From Desulfosarcina widdelii (lineage in GTDB: Bacteria; Desulfobacterota; Desulfobacteria; Desulfobacterales; Desulfosarcinaceae), in assembly GCF_009688965.1 (NCBI RefSeq), contig NZ_AP021875.1, positions 6,987,001-7,051,000 on the forward strand: 64,000 bases of DNA. The letters are read 5' to 3'. Below are positions 32,752 to 44,778 of this stretch, one piece after another. How positions within the stretch are numbered: the first letter of the stretch is position 1; every line of letters begins with the position of its first letter. The notes below the pieces were generated by a model. The model ran no database searches. It worked only from the letters and a program-made list of their open reading frames with translations, and was not told where the DNA came from. The translations under genes were made by a program, and so were the position numbers.

Positions 32752-33747
32752 TTATCGACCCCGCTGCCCTTTTCTGGCGAAGCTGGCCAACCCATAAAGG
32801 TTCGCATCCGGCTTGCAGATGACGCTCACGGGGATATCGGCGACAAAGCGGGACATCGGCCCCTTGTTCAGAAAGGATTGCATGAAAAGATCCTTTTGAA
32901 GGAAAGGAAGAATTTGGGGAGCGATTCCACCGCCGATATACACACCGTTTTTGGCCGCCAGCATCAAGGCCAGGTTACCGGATTCGGCGCCGAGGATGGC
33001 AACGAACAGCTCCAGGGTTTGAATGGATATGGCTTCGGCTTTGTCTGCGGACAGGGCGTTTTGGGCAATCGTCCCGGCCTGGTCGGCAGACTTCTCGAGC
33101 GCTTCTTTTAACCACTGCGGCTCGATACAGATTTGCCTGTCCCTGAGAAAACGATAGATATTGCAGATTCCGGGCCCGGAGCATATGCTTTCGACGCTCA
33201 CATGATCGTGATCCGCCATCAGGTATTCCAGCAGCTTTAGTTCCATCTTGCTGGAAGGCGCAAAACCCGAGTGGCCTCCTTCGGAAGGGAAAATGCGATG
33301 TCGGCTTCCGGCGGGCAGTACATATGCTTCTCCAAGGCCGGTTCCGGGAGCGATGACGGTTGCGGGTGCATCCGGGTAATGACGGCCCGGATTCAACATC
33401 ACAAGGTCATCGGGTGCCAATGCACCGATGGTGTAGCCCAGGGCTTCCACATCGTTGATCAACTTTACGGAGGAAAAGCAAAGCCTCTCGGCAAGCCCTT
33501 TCTCTTCCAGTTCCCACGGTAAATTGGTCGCCCGGGCCGTTCCATTGAGGACCGGTCCGGGCACGCCTACAACGGCGCTTTTTGCCTTGATCTCAATCGA
33601 AGTCTCGTAATCCTGTATGATTTCATCGACATCCCGATACTTCTCGCTTCTGTATGATCTGAAATGCTCCAGGCGAATGTCGGATGCGTCTTCATCGACC
33701 ATCGCCAACCGGGTGTGGGTGCCGCCAATGTCAATCGTGAGGATCAT
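32752..33747 (-). CDS. glk: Glucokinase
   Basis: Glk phosphorylates glucose to glucose-6-phosphate with ATP in the cytoplasm. The 331-aa length fits the bacterial PF02685 family. Motifs: DIGGTHTRLA (phosphate 1 loop) at the N-terminus, VGVPGPV, INDVEALGY (catalytic-base region), APGTGLGEAYV (phosphate 2), EGGHSGFAP (family has EGGHVDFAP) and GGGIAP near the C-terminus. The ATG has AAAGGAGCC upstream. It stands alone on the minus strand. A glycogen phosphorylase gene lies in the window (46044-48521) and would supply glucose-1-phosphate; glucose released by debranching would need this kinase, but the genes are not linked. Confidence 0.94.
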   Translation of the reverse strand: MILTIDIGGTHTRLAMVDEDASDIRLEHFRSYRSEKYRDVDEIIQDYETSIEIKAKSAVVGVPGPVLNGTARATNLPWELEEKGLAERLCFSSVKLINDVEALGYTIGALAPDDLVMLNPGRHYPDAPATVIAPGTGLGEAYVLPAGSRHRIFPSEGGHSGFAPSSKMELKLLEYLMADHDHVSVESICSGPGICNIYRFLRDRQICIEPQWLKEALEKSADQAGTIAQNALSADKAEAISIQTLELFVAILGAESGNLALMLAAKNGVYIGGGIAPQILPFLQKDLFMQSFLNKGPMSRFVADIPVSVICKPDANLYGLASFARKGQRGR

Positions 33748-34092
33748 TTCGGGCTCCTTTGTGATCGGGTGATGCCTGGGTCTTGCATTAAAATCGGAAC
33801 GAAGTGCAAATTGAAGATTATATCCATAAAGACTCTATCACCACCGCATGGAAAAACAAACGACTTTAAATGAGACTTCTACCTCAGAGCAAACGCATTT
33901 GAAGAGGCGATCTATTCATCACCCCTCCCCGGACAAGGAGGGTGCCTTATTGTGATGGCCAATCCAAATGCGGTTACCCTGGCTTGTACCTTGCCTCCTG
34001 TTGGCCCGAAACCGAAATTGTGCTATCGGTAGTGGCGAAGATCCCCGGCTTTGCAAAAAGGGGAGACATTTTTTAAGGGGAAAATTGCCACG
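33748..34092. other. Divergent intergenic region glk-ablB
   Basis: About 345 bases. It must hold the promoters for glk (leftward) and ablB (rightward). A rightward ribosome site TTTAAGGGGAAAA precedes the ablB ATG. No further structure was identified. Confidence 0.5.
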
Positions 34093-34926
34093 ATGACCCA
34101 GGATCGTATCCAGACAATCGGCCACTCCCGGATTCAACACGGACCGCTGTCCAACCGGGTTTACCTCATGCATCTGGGAGACGGAGATGCCGGGGCGGTG
34201 ATCGACGCCATGCAATCGTTGGCGCGGGCCGAAGGCTACACCAAGCTGTTTGCGAAAATACCGGCCAAAAGCGCCGCTGCGTTTACGGACGCAGGATTCA
34301 AAACGGAAGCCCGCATACCGGACTTTTATGCTGACGGCGACACGGCCCTGTTCGTATCCCGTTTCAGGAGTGAGGCCAGGTGCCGGCCCGACGACGCCGA
34401 GAAAATCCGGAAAGTCCTGGAGGCGGCCTTGCGACGGGCAGACGCAGGTATCCGGCGGCCGCTGCCGGAAGACTGCGAGTTGACCCGGATGAACCCGGAT
34501 CACGTTTCTCGGATGGCGGATCTATACGACCGGGTGTTCGAAAGCTATCCGTTCCCGATTTTCGATCCGGCCTACATCAGACGTACCATGGAAGAGAATT
34601 TTCGCTACTTCGGTATCTTTTGCAACGCCAGGCTGATCGCCCTGGCATCCGCCGAGCGAAACGAGTCCGGAACGGAGATGACCGACTTTGCCACGGACCC
34701 CGAATATCGGCGGGCCAGCCTGGCTGCCCACATCCTGGCTGCCATGGAGGCCGATGCCCGGCAAAACGGCGTAAAGACGGCCTTTACCATCGCCCGATCC
34801 ATTTCCTATGGCATCAACATCATGTTTGCCCGAGGGGGCTACTCCTTTGCAGGAACCCTGGTCAACAATACCAATATATCCGGTCGGGTGCAGAGCATGA
34901 ATATCTGGTACAAACCCCTCGCTTAG
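34093..34926 (+). CDS. ablB: Putative beta-lysine N-acetyltransferase AblB
   Basis: AblB acetylates beta-lysine at N-epsilon to make N-acetyl-beta-lysine, a compatible solute in salt-tolerant anaerobes. The 277-aa protein has the AblB N-terminus (HSRIQHGPLSNRVYLMHLG) and a C-terminal GNAT domain (EMTDFATDPEYRRASLAAHILAAME, NGVKTAFTIARSISYGINIMFARGGYSFAGTLVNNTNI). The last block is diagnostic. The ATG at 34093 is used; an upstream TTG would add 14 residues. AblA, lysine 2,3-aminomutase, is normally next door, but no such gene is within this window, so it must lie elsewhere, or the strain takes up beta-lysine. A basic amino-acid ABC transporter follows 540 bases downstream. Confidence 0.9.
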   Translation: MTQDRIQTIGHSRIQHGPLSNRVYLMHLGDGDAGAVIDAMQSLARAEGYTKLFAKIPAKSAAAFTDAGFKTEARIPDFYADGDTALFVSRFRSEARCRPDDAEKIRKVLEAALRRADAGIRRPLPEDCELTRMNPDHVSRMADLYDRVFESYPFPIFDPAYIRRTMEENFRYFGIFCNARLIALASAERNESGTEMTDFATDPEYRRASLAAHILAAMEADARQNGVKTAFTIARSISYGINIMFARGGYSFAGTLVNNTNISGRVQSMNIWYKPLA

Positions 34927-35469
34927 TGCTCCTGTTCGTAAATAAGGTGACGTACCGAGATTGTCGAGGCGCCCGGATCGCAAGGCTTGAGAAACGACCA
35001 ATAGCCATAGCTATTGGTGTGCCGAGCAACGAAGCAGGCCGGGATGCATCGGCAATCGAATGCCACCGTATTTATGAATAGGAGCAATTAGTCCAACGAC
35101 CACGGTTGAAAGGCTTCCACCGGCAATTTACGGCCTGCCGATACTCATCCCGACGAATCCTTTTGGCGCGATGCCATACCCGTCTTCAGCCGGGTCCTTC
35201 GAATTTTGGATTGCATTTTGACACCCACAACGCTACAGTCGAACACCCTTGTCCAATGGACATCGGGCTGATGCGTCCTTCGGCGATCCTTTTTCAATGC
35301 GAATTCGACAGTCCCGTAAAAAGTCAACAACCGTGTCATTCCCACGGCAGGAAGCCACAAGATTCGCAGGGGCGAAAGATTTTTCGCCCTTACACCGGAG
35401 CAACTGCACGAGGAAGGCAAAATTGGATTTATTGCGATTTTTTAAGAAACCGTCCCCCATAGAGAGCCT
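34927..35469. other. Non-coding interval ablB to ABC transporter
   Basis: About 540 bases without a supportable gene. It holds a small perfect hairpin (gggcgaaa 35370-35377, loop gatt, tttcgccc 35382-35389) and, before it, a gtaaaaagtc...gtcattcccac segment like the dispersed repeat family of this genome. The promoter of the ABC operon must lie here. Confidence 0.5.
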
Positions 35470-36258
35470 ATGAAGCAAGACACACCCGCAAACCAACCAA
35501 CGGCGTTGAAAGTAGAGGATTTGCGCAAACGCTTCGGCAACCTCGAAGTCCTCAAAGGGGTATCCCTAACGGCCCGGCAGGGGGATGTCATTTCCCTGAT
35601 CGGTTCCTCCGGTTCCGGAAAAAGTACCCTGCTGCGCTGCATCAACCTTTTGGAAATCCCCAATGCCGGCCGCGTCTGGCTCAACGACGAACTGATCGAG
35701 ATGACCGTCAACCGGAAAGGTGAAACCGTTCCCAAATCCGGCCGCCAGGTCGATCGCATCCGGACCAAGCTGGGCATGGTGTTTCAGCAGTTCAACCTGT
35801 GGACCCACATGACCATTATCGAAAACGTCATCGAAGCGCCGGTTCACGTTCTGGGCAAGTCCAGGAAAACGGCTAAAGAACAAGCCCTGGGGCTGCTGGA
35901 AAAGGTCGGTATCGCCGACAAGGCCAAGAGTTATCCGGCCCACCTTTCCGGCGGTCAGCAGCAGCGGGCCGCCATCGCCCGTGCCCTGGCCATGGAACCG
36001 GCGGTGATGCTCCTCGACGAGCCGACCTCCGCGCTGGATCCCGAGCTGGTGGGCGATGTGCTGGAGGTCATTCGCCAGTTGGCCGAAGAGGGGCGCACCA
36101 TGCTGATCGCGACCCATGAAATGGACTTCTGCCGCGACGTTTCCACCCAGGTCATTTTTTTGGAAGAGGGCCGTGTGGAGGAACAGGGTCCCCCGGACAA
36201 GGTCTTCAACGCACCGGATTCGATTCGCTGCCGTCAGTTCCTGTCCCGTTTTCTCTAA
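35470..36258 (+). CDS. Polar amino-acid ABC transporter ATPase
   Basis: Cytoplasmic ATP-binding subunit of a polar-amino-acid (PAAT) uptake system, like HisP, GlnQ or ArtP. 262 aa is typical. Motifs: Walker A GSSGSGKS, Q-loop VFQQFNLWTHMTIIENV, signature LSGGQQQR, Walker B VMLLDEPTSALD, H-loop ATHEMDF. It is the first of four genes in order ATPase, binding protein, permease, permease on the plus strand. The TNRKGETVPKSGRQVDRIR insert before the Q-loop is characteristic of the HisP/ArtP group. It probably imports a basic amino acid (inference from the next gene). Confidence 0.94.
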   Translation: MKQDTPANQPTALKVEDLRKRFGNLEVLKGVSLTARQGDVISLIGSSGSGKSTLLRCINLLEIPNAGRVWLNDELIEMTVNRKGETVPKSGRQVDRIRTKLGMVFQQFNLWTHMTIIENVIEAPVHVLGKSRKTAKEQALGLLEKVGIADKAKSYPAHLSGGQQQRAAIARALAMEPAVMLLDEPTSALDPELVGDVLEVIRQLAEEGRTMLIATHEMDFCRDVSTQVIFLEEGRVEEQGPPDKVFNAPDSIRCRQFLSRFL

Positions 36259-36314
36259 CGGGAGCGAACCGACGTCGGGCATAACATACCAAACAAGCAG
36301 GAGGAGGAGAAGAG

Positions 36315-37100
36315 ATGAGAACATTACTGACCGCGTCACTGGCTGCGCTTGTAATCACCATGATGCTGGTTTCGCCGGTTCCCGCAAAGGACTGGAAAAC
36401 CATACGGGTTGCCACCGAAGGCGCCTACCCCCCATTCAATTCGGTGGACAGCAATGGCAACCTGCAGGGGTTCGATGTGGACATCACCAATGCGCTGTGC
36501 AAGCAGATGGGTGTGGAATGCACGCTGGTGGTTCAGGATTGGGACGGACTGATCCCCGGATTGCTGGCCAAGAAGTACGACGCCATCGTGGCCTCCATGT
36601 CCATTACCGAGGAGCGCAAACAGAAAGTCGACTTCACCGATAAATACTATGTCTCGCCGGCCCGTTTCGTGGCCAAGAAGGGCGCCAGCATCGATGTCAG
36701 CAAAAAAGGGCTGAAGGGCAAGGTCGTTGGCGTCCAACGGGCGACCATTCACGAGAACTTCGTTCGCGACAATTTCGGGGACAGCGTCCAGATCAAGTCC
36801 TACGCGACCCAGGACGAGGCCAACATGGACCTGACCGCCGGCCGGGTGGATCTGGTTATCGCCGATGCCACCGTTCTCCAGGGCGGTTTTCTGGATACCG
36901 ACGCGGGCAAGGGCTATGCTTTCGTGGGGCCGTCCTTTACCGCCGAGAAATGGTTCGGCGAGGGGATCGGCATTGCGGTGCGTAAAGGCAACGACGATTT
37001 GAAAGCGATGTTCAACAAAGCCATCAAGGAGATCCGTGCAAACGGCGTCTACCAGAAAATCAACGCCAAGTACTTCGATTTCGATCTTTACGGAGAGTAG
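36315..37100 (+). CDS. Amino-acid ABC transporter substrate-binding protein
   Basis: Periplasmic PAAT binding protein of the ArgT/HisJ type, 261 aa. Residues 1-23 form a signal peptide with PVPAK cleavage. The mature protein has RVATEGAYPPFNSVDSNGNLQGFDVDITNALC near the N-terminus, LVVQDWDGLIPGLLAKKYDAI-ASMSIT, and the DAT segment of the hinge region; these match lysine/arginine/ornithine-binding proteins. AGGAGGAGAAGAG precedes the ATG. It lies 56 bases after the ATPase gene, and a short hairpin follows it, which often raises expression of binding proteins over permeases. The exact ligand cannot be read from sequence. Confidence 0.93.
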   Translation: MRTLLTASLAALVITMMLVSPVPAKDWKTIRVATEGAYPPFNSVDSNGNLQGFDVDITNALCKQMGVECTLVVQDWDGLIPGLLAKKYDAIVASMSITEERKQKVDFTDKYYVSPARFVAKKGASIDVSKKGLKGKVVGVQRATIHENFVRDNFGDSVQIKSYATQDEANMDLTAGRVDLVIADATVLQGGFLDTDAGKGYAFVGPSFTAEKWFGEGIGIAVRKGNDDLKAMFNKAIKEIRANGVYQKINAKYFDFDLYGE

Positions 37101-37111
37101 TTTCGCGTCTC

Positions 37112-37141
37112 CCAGAAATGGCCAATTTGCCCGATTTCTGG
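37112..37141 (+). promoter_or_regulatory. Intra-operon hairpin after the binding-protein gene
   Basis: Arms ccagaaat (37112-37119) and atttctgg (37134-37141) can pair. The place, between binding protein and permease, is typical of stems that stabilise the upstream message. Confidence 0.5.
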
Positions 37142-37250
37142 AAGGACACTTGGTTAACGGACCGACGCATCCGGGCCCGGAAAAAAGTTTTTAGCAAAAG
37201 CGCATCGAATACGGAAAACTTTTTTCCGGCGGCCGATTTACGGGAGCGCC

Positions 37251-37949
37251 ATGCCTGAGTTTTTAAACCTGCAGGGGTACGGATCGCTGCTTGCCGACGG
37301 TGCCAAGCTGACGATACTGGTGGGCCTTGGTTCCATGGTGATCGCCATGCTGCTCGGGCTGTTCGGCGCTTGGGGAAAGCTGGCCCGTTCGCGCCTGGCC
37401 AATTTTATTGCCGGGGCCTACACCACAATTGTCCGCGGCGTTCCCGAACTCGTTCTGATCCTGCTCGTTTATTACGGCGCGCCGACCTTGTTGCAGGACA
37501 TCGCCGCCACCATGGGCGTTGACCTTTTCATTGATCTCAATCCTCTGGCCGCCGGAACGTGTACTATCGGCTTTATTTACGGCGCGTTTTCGACCGAGGT
37601 TTTTCGCGGCGCCTTTATGGCGGTGGACAAGGGCCAGGTGGAAGCCGCCCGTTCCGTGGGCATGGGGCGTGTGCTGTGCTTCCGCCGCATTCTGCTGCCC
37701 CAGATGTGGCGGTTTGCCCTGCCAGGGTTGGGGAACGTCTGGATGGTGCTCATCAAGGCCACCGCTTTGATATCGGTTATCCAGCTTCCCGAACTGATGC
37801 GCAACGCAGACATTGCCGCCCGGTCCACCCGTCTGCCTTTTACCTGTTATTTTCTGGCCTCTCTCATTTACCTGGCCATCACCATCGCTTCCTTGCTCGG
37901 TCAGCAGCAGATGGAACGATGGGCCAATAAAGGCGTCAGAAAGGCATAA
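37251..37949 (+). CDS. Amino-acid ABC transporter permease (HisQ-like)
   Basis: Inner-membrane PAAT permease of 232 aa with about five membrane segments (for example LTILVGLGSMVIAMLLGLFGAWG, and LASLIYLAITIASLLGQ at the end). The coupling helix motif is visible as GQVEAARSVGMGRVLCFRRILLPQ (EAA motif), which contacts the ATPase. GGGAGCGCC precedes the ATG. It lies 150 bases after the binding-protein gene, past an intra-operon hairpin, and its stop is four bases before the next start, so the two permeases are made together as a heterodimer. Confidence 0.92.
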   Translation: MPEFLNLQGYGSLLADGAKLTILVGLGSMVIAMLLGLFGAWGKLARSRLANFIAGAYTTIVRGVPELVLILLVYYGAPTLLQDIAATMGVDLFIDLNPLAAGTCTIGFIYGAFSTEVFRGAFMAVDKGQVEAARSVGMGRVLCFRRILLPQMWRFALPGLGNVWMVLIKATALISVIQLPELMRNADIAARSTRLPFTCYFLASLIYLAITIASLLGQQQMERWANKGVRKA

Positions 37950-37953
37950 ACGC

Positions 37954-38652
37954 ATGCCCCTGGTCCCCGACATTGTCATCGAAAGCCTGCCGCGACTGAT
38001 GGGCGGCACGTGGGTGACCATCCAGATCACGGCCCTGTCGGTGCTCATCGGCCTTTGCCTGGCCGTACCGGTGGCCCTGATGCGGGTGGCCAAAAGCCGG
38101 ATGCTGTCGGTTCCCAGCTACGTTTTCTGTTTTTATTTCAGGGGAACGCCGCTGCTGGTGCAGATTTTTCTCATCTACTACGGCAGCGGGCAGTTCGTCG
38201 ATTTGCTGCAGAGCGTAGGGCTGTGGCAGTTTTTCCGGCAGGCCTATTTCTGCGCCGTGCTGACGCTGACGCTTAACACGGCCGCATACACGGCCGAGAT
38301 CCTGCGCGGCGCCATCGAGGCCGTGCCCTGGGGCGAAGTGGAGGCGGCCAGGGCCTGCGGCATGAACACCCGGGTGATGTACCGCCGGATCATTTTGCCC
38401 AAGGCCTTCCGGCTGGCGTGGCCGGCATATACCAACGAAGTGGTTTTCCTGTTGCAGGCCACCTCCCTGGTGTCGATCATTACCGTTATGGACCTGACCG
38501 GCGTTACCCGGGTCATCTCCGCTCGCAGCTTCGCCTTCTACGAAATGTTCATCGCCGCCGCACTGATTTACCTGGTGCTGGTTTACGGTGTGCTGTTCGT
38601 CTTCCGTCGAATCGAGCGCCGCATTACAAGCCACATGCAGGCCGTCAGCTGA
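37954..38652 (+). CDS. Amino-acid ABC transporter permease (HisM-like)
   Basis: Second inner-membrane subunit, 232 aa, with the PAAT EAA motif GEVEAARACGMNTRVMYRRIILPK and five membrane segments. The ATG at 37954 is chosen; the frame is open further upstream but that part overlaps the HisQ-like gene and does not look like a permease start. With the preceding permease it makes the channel of a basic or polar amino-acid importer. It is the last gene of the ABC operon. Confidence 0.92.
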   Translation: MPLVPDIVIESLPRLMGGTWVTIQITALSVLIGLCLAVPVALMRVAKSRMLSVPSYVFCFYFRGTPLLVQIFLIYYGSGQFVDLLQSVGLWQFFRQAYFCAVLTLTLNTAAYTAEILRGAIEAVPWGEVEAARACGMNTRVMYRRIILPKAFRLAWPAYTNEVVFLLQATSLVSIITVMDLTGVTRVISARSFAFYEMFIAAALIYLVLVYGVLFVFRRIERRITSHMQAVS

Positions 38653-38955
38653 CGCGGCCGCCCGCTGCCCATTGAACACACTGCAATGCTCTGCGGCAGC
38701 CGCTTCCGTGCTTGACAAACCTTCCAGAAAAGCTGAAAATTATTTAAGACACATTGACGATCCCTCTTTCGAATTGGATTTTTCGCTGTTTCCGCTGAGT
38801 ACCTTCCGAATGTCTGTGTCCTTGATATACGAATCGAGCCATTGGGCTTCGAAGTTTTGCACAGGAGGTGCGGTTTGTTCCGGACGCCTGGAAACAATCG
38901 CCGCATAGGGTTAAGCGTGGATACCGGTAGGGAGCCTGCCGCAAGGGAGGAACGG
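38653..38955. other. Intergenic region upstream of the PilZ gene
   Basis: About 300 bases. It should hold the ABC-operon terminator and the PilZ promoter; no clear stem with U run was found, and no gene is supported. Confidence 0.45.
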
Positions 38956-39288
38956 ATGGGAAATTATATTGAAAAACGGATCTCCCCCCGTCATCCCGTC
39001 ACCGGGCCGATTACCCTGCATTCCACCATTGGCACCCCAATGAACATCAGGGCCACTGTGCACAACTGCAGTGAAGAGGGAATCTGCTTTTCATCGGGCC
39101 GGGAATTCACCGCCGGCACGACCATTCTTTTCAGGGCCTCCAACAGCGGGTATGCCTGTACCTGTAAAGACAGGGATGACTGCCTTTTGCGTTCCATCAG
39201 TTTCGTGACGGTAAAATGGTGCCGCGAGAGCCAGGAAGACGGTCGGCGCGTCTATGAAATGGGAGCGATTTACACGCTGCCCCACTGA
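38956..39288 (+). CDS. PilZ-domain protein, probable c-di-GMP effector
   Basis: A 110-aa cytoplasmic single-domain PilZ protein. The c-di-GMP-binding pattern RxxxR is present as RISPR near residue 10, and the following (D/N)xSxxG is NCSEEG. A CTCKDRDDCLL segment adds several cysteines. AAGGGAGGAACGG precedes the ATG at 38956; the longer ORF from 38842 lacks a ribosome site. It converges with the HD-GYP gene: the two stop codons are adjacent (39288/39289), with no terminator in between. Together with the GGDEF, EAL-like and HD-GYP genes on the other strand it makes a local c-di-GMP circuit (inference). Confidence 0.82.
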   Translation: MGNYIEKRISPRHPVTGPITLHSTIGTPMNIRATVHNCSEEGICFSSGREFTAGTTILFRASNSGYACTCKDRDDCLLRSISFVTVKWCRESQEDGRRVYEMGAIYTLPH

Positions 39289-40316
39289 TCAACATTTATC
39301 ATTGAATGAAAATTCTCCGCTGTCGAACAGTTCCTGACAGGCCTCGACGGCGGCGGCATCGTACTGCGCGCCTTTTTTCATGGCCAGTTTCTCCAGGGCG
39401 TAACCGATGCCATTGGCCGGCCGATATGGTCGAAAGGAGCTGTTGGCTTCCGCGACGTCGGCTACCGTCAGTATTTTCGCCTCGGGCAGAATCGCATCCC
39501 CGGTGAGCCCCTGGGGATAACCGGAGCCGTCCAGCCGTTCGTGGTGCTGCAGGGCCACCTGGGCGACGGGCCAGGGGAAAGGGATGTCCTTGAGAAGATC
39601 GTAGCTGATCTGCGAATGAATTTTGAGCATTTCATATTCGGCCGGCAGCAGTTCGCCCGCCCGGCTGAGTATGGAAACGGGGATCCGGATTTTGCCGACA
39701 TCGTGCAGGATTCCTGCAATGCGAATGCCTTCGATGGTATCTTCCGAAAGCCCCAGTTTGCGGGCAATGGCGCAGGCTAGCCGGGAAACCCGCTGCTGGT
39801 GGCCGGCGGTATAGGGATCGCGAACCTCCACCATCAACGCCATGCTGTGAATGCTGGCGTCCAGCATGTCGCGGATTTCGGCCGTCTTTTCGGCCACCTG
39901 CCTTTCGAGGATCTCGTTCTGGGAAGCGAGCTGTTCGCGCATTTCTTCCAGGGACAGATGCGTTCGAATCCTGGCACAGACTTCGGCGGCATGAAACGGC
40001 TTGGTGATGTAATCCACCGCGCCCAAATCGAACCCTTTGGTTTTGTTTACGGTCTCGGTCATGGCCGTAATGAAGATCACCGGAATGCGTGCTGTCGCCG
40101 GATCGTCTTTGAGGCGACGGCACACTTCATAGCCATCCATTCCCGGCATCATGATATCCAGCAGGACAAGGTCCGGAAGATGCTTGGCCGCGTACTCCAG
40201 GGCTTTGTCGCCATTTTTGGCAATGCCCAGCCGGTAGCTGTCTTTCAGCGTATTGACCAGCAGATCGATATTGGTCGGGTTGTCATCCACAATCAGAACG
40301 AGATTCCGCGAAGTGT

Positions 40317-40320
<4 letters not shown>
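39289..40320 (-). CDS. Response regulator with HD-GYP phosphodiesterase output
   Basis: A 343-aa signalling protein. Residues 5-120 are a receiver domain (VDDNPTN, phospho-acceptor Asp55 in LVLLDIMMPGMDG, KPF lysine). A coiled-coil linker is followed by an HD-GYP domain: HDVGK with His206/Asp207, and HHERLDGSGYPQGL with the GYP signature. HD-GYP enzymes degrade c-di-GMP. The ATG at 40320 overlaps the stop of the hybrid kinase gene (ATGA), so it is translationally coupled to it and is the likely target of that kinase's phosphorelay. The RpfG-like architecture is complete. Confidence 0.93.
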
Positions 40321-43790
<3,470 letters not shown>

Positions 43791-43811
43791 CGTCGATCCT
43801 GTCCTGCGGCA

Positions 43812-44678
43812 TCAGTTTTTCAATACCGCATGCCGGATATCGTTTTTGCCTTCGTGCTTGACCTGGTACATCAGCCGATCTGCAGCCTTGATGGTTTCTT
43901 CGACGTTTTCCGGGACGCTGTGGTAAGTCGCCACCCCGATGCTGAACGTCACCGGCCAGCGGTTTTCATTCACCACCTTTAATAGTCTGCTCTTCAGTTT
44001 CCGGGCGACCATGGCCGCGGCCTCCTCGCCGGTCTTGACCAGCAGGACGACGAATTCGTCCCCGCCGAATCGGGCGACGATGTCGATGCCCCGGATGTGC
44101 CGCCGGATGGTATCCACCACCGTAACCAACAGATGGTCGCCCGCATCATGACCGAATCGATCATTGATCTGCTTGAAATCGTCAACGTCGATCACCATTA
44201 CTGAAAAGGGATGGCTGTATCGGCGTGATCGGTCGATCTCCGTTCCGGCCAGATGAAAAAATGCCCGCCGGTTGGCAATACGGGTCAGCGGATCCATCAT
44301 GGCCAGTTCCTTATGCCTTGCCAGGATCTTCTTGTATCTAAAAATGATGAATACGATGAACAGAAAAATAATCAGCCGGAAGCTTTCGTTGGCCAGGGGA
44401 ATATAAGGGTTAGAGAATCGGTCAATCAGGGAAAAGTCGGCGAGCAGGATGGAAAGGGTGCTGAGCAGGGCCGAGAAGGTTCCCCAGAAGAGACCGAAAA
44501 ACCAGGTGGCGGCAACGATCGGCGGCAGGTACAGCAGCGAAAAAGCGAATTCAGGACCGGTCAGGAAACGGATCCATCCGATACCGCAGATCAGCGCGAC
44601 AATCGCGGTCAGCAGCAACGGTTTGCCGCGGGCCACCAGCGCTTCCTTTTGATCGTAAATCGGATCGGTCGTCGTCAT
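43812..44678 (-). CDS. Membrane diguanylate cyclase (GGDEF)
   Basis: A 288-aa membrane protein. The N-terminal half has about four hydrophobic segments (LLTAIVALICGIGWI, AFSLLYLPPIVAATWFFGLFWG, FSALLSTLSILLADF, LIIFLFIVFIIF). The GGDEF domain carries the catalytic motif at 205-209 and the inhibitory I-site RGID (196-199) exactly five residues before it, so it should make c-di-GMP and be product-inhibited. DPLTRIANRRAFF near the domain start fits active enzymes. It lies between the EAL/HDOD gene and the hybrid kinase gene on the same strand with 21 bases before the kinase. The start has a weak ribosome site. Confidence 0.9.
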   Translation of the reverse strand: MTTTDPIYDQKEALVARGKPLLLTAIVALICGIGWIRFLTGPEFAFSLLYLPPIVAATWFFGLFWGTFSALLSTLSILLADFSLIDRFSNPYIPLANESFRLIIFLFIVFIIFRYKKILARHKELAMMDPLTRIANRRAFFHLAGTEIDRSRRYSHPFSVMVIDVDDFKQINDRFGHDAGDHLLVTVVDTIRRHIRGIDIVARFGGDEFVVLLVKTGEEAAAMVARKLKSRLLKVVNENRWPVTFSIGVATYHSVPENVEETIKAADRLMYQVKHEGKNDIRHAVLKN

Positions 44679-44778
44679 GCCGGTAACGAAACGCAGGGTT
44701 AAGGATTTTTCCCAACTTTTTATTCATTATATATCATATGGCGGTGGTCATAAAGGTGGCAAGGGAAATAGCGGGGAC

